DNA of 64,000 bases, taken from NCBI GenBank assembly GCA_003508835.1, contig PUFA01000316.1:806001-870000 (forward strand), written 5' to 3'. Positions 62,526-64,000 of the stretch are shown here, piece after piece. How positions within the stretch are numbered: position 1 is the stretch's first letter; each line of letters opens with the position of its first letter. Below the pieces are notes generated by a model that saw only the letters and a list, made by a program, of their open reading frames with translations, searched no databases and was not told where the DNA came from. The position numbers were made by a program, and so were the translations under genes. The stretch is from Eonycteris spelaea (Eukaryota; Chordata; Mammalia; Chiroptera; Pteropodidae).

Positions 62526-64000
62526 ATGAAATATTCAGTAAATATTCAAGAATTGTGTATTTATGGAGTAAAATAGTCAACCTATTTGAGTCAGGACTGT
62601 ATAAAGACAAACCAGGAAAATCCATCCTTTGTCTTCCCTTCCCTCTTTCTTAAGGAAGAGTAGAGTTACGTTGTCTAACAAGGTAAACACCTGTTGCCCT
62701 GCTCCACGTTGTGACATTATGGGAGCTTACTTTCTGTCTTTGCATCAGCTAACATTGCTTTCATCTTCTTTTCTTCTAATGGCTTCTGCTGACTTGTTTC
62801 TGCTTATTCACGAATCCTGCTTATTGTCGTTTCTCTTTGGCTCTCTTTTTATGGGACAGGCTATTGCTGAGCTTTTTTCTCAGATTCAAACCCTCCTCGA
62901 TCAACTCTGATTGGTGTAGTCATCATTATGAACTAAAGGGTTAGACATTGAACAAACTGTTATGTCAGTCACCCCTAGGAACTGCTGGTTGACTGTTGAC
63001 GACCCTGGGTCAGGCTTTGAGCTCCAGTCCCATCAGCTGAGCTGTGAACTGGGTGGCCAACATTTTCTTAAGGAACCCCTCAGAAGATGGCTCTGAGTTT
63101 AGCAATCTCTGAAGGTTCTATGAAGCAAGCAACATAGCCAGAAGGTACCAAGGGAAAAAATACCAATACAGAGGGACACTCCAGTTTTAATGGAGTAATA
63201 ACATCCTCATTGTGCAACATTTTTGACTAAAGTTCTTTTTAAGCCTTGTTGCATTTTCTCAACTATAGACACAAAAGGAGATACTATCAATTAGCACTTA
63301 TCACAATGTAATAAATTCAAGTGTTGTATCTAGCAGGAAGGCTTCTGATTTTTGTCTGCAAGAACTGTTATTTTCTGCATGATCCTGCAAATTTTTTTTC
63401 CCTATCAAACATCCACAATTTTATTCTTTCTGTTGTCTCATGTAGTTGACAACAATGGTTCTGGAAATAGCAGGCAGAGGAGGAAACAAACAATGTTTCT
63501 TGAAGGTTTCATCTAAAAGAATCCCTGGTTTTTGTCATTACCCCTTCATTGCTGCAGATTAAAAAATCACATCTTATCAGGGAAATTGACAGTGCTTCAA
63601 ACCACAAATGCATAATACATGTTATGAACCCCGGGTTGAGAAGAGGCTGGAATGTTTTTAGTTTCCCCTCCCCACCCCCTTTCCTTAAATTCCTCTCTAC
63701 CCTGGAGAGGCTATTATCTCTTCTAAACTCTGATTCAAATTAGCAGACTATGGAAGTTTGTCTCTTCTCTCTTTTCTCTCCCTTCTCTGCTTCTCTACTT
63801 CACCCTTTCTTTGACCTGTGATCTGTACCCGCTTCATCACCAACAACCGCGTAAATGGGTTAGCAAAGAACTCTAACACTTTTATTATCTCAAATAATCT
63901 GCTTAATTATGTCCTGGGGTTGTCACAAAACAAAATAAAGTTATCTAGATCATGCTTCATCCAGAGTGCATTTTTAAGTATTTGATGTTTTTATATTGAC

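Larger units (their letters stand above)
59401..64000. other. CDK14 distal 3' UTR and/or downstream sequence
   Basis: Apart from an L1 tail (61430-61620), the tRNA/5S SINE (61834-62074) and a hAT relic (62320-62525), this stretch shows no gene or repeat that I recognise. Human CDK14 mRNA has a 3' UTR of several kilobases as far as I recall, so part of this interval is probably transcribed UTR. A short GAA tract lies at about 60768-60786. Confidence 0.5.

Overview
The window is 64 kb of AT-rich, intron-dominated mammalian DNA. It carries the 3' end of one protein-coding gene on the + strand, CDK14 (PFTAIRE kinase 1). I recognise its last three coding exons: 21174-21222, 52776-52913 and 58238-58353 with the stop codon. 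They have canonical splice sites, and their phases join correctly through the codons for Lys and Met at the two junctions. No other active gene is supported. Nearly all open frames of 60-150 codons are chance frames or fall in transposon relics.

The likely organism is a fruit bat (Pteropodidae). The best clue is at 61834-62074: a SINE built from a tRNA-Val(TAC)-like unit joined to a 5S rRNA-like unit. Hybrid tRNA/5S SINEs (the MEG series) are, as far as I recall, described from megabats. All L1 copies here are old and broken, which fits the reported loss of L1 activity in megabats. The species assignment is an inference.

Layout. 1-21173 is intron upstream of the first recognised exon. It holds a long antisense L1 (845-4872), a Tigger DNA transposon split by an antisense L1 (7219-9596), an L1 3' end (12375-12800), and an L1 pair in opposite orientations (17635-20075 and 20110-20695). 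21223-52775 is a 31.5 kb intron. It holds MaLR LTRs, MER5A-like hAT elements, MIR and L2 relics, microsatellites, and a degenerate sense L1 (45840-50460) interrupted by a processed pseudogene of the phosphatase PTP4A1 (about 47311-49681). 52914-58237 is a 5.3 kb intron with a MaLR LTR, a MIR and a 1 kb L2 fragment. After the stop at 58353 come the 3' UTR, whose end I could not fix, and then downstream sequence with an L1 tail, the tRNA/5S SINE and a hAT relic.

The most notable points are: (1) the penultimate CDK14 exon appears 2 nt short of the conserved frame (near 52891), which would replace the conserved C-terminal tail unless it is an assembly error; (2) the tRNA-Val/5S composite SINE with a 9-bp target-site duplication; (3) the PTP4A1 retrocopy nested in an L1; (4) a pair of about 130-bp direct repeats 1,010 bp apart that match no repeat family I know; and (5) small palindromes and local tandem duplications. 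I found no sign of a wholly new genetic system.
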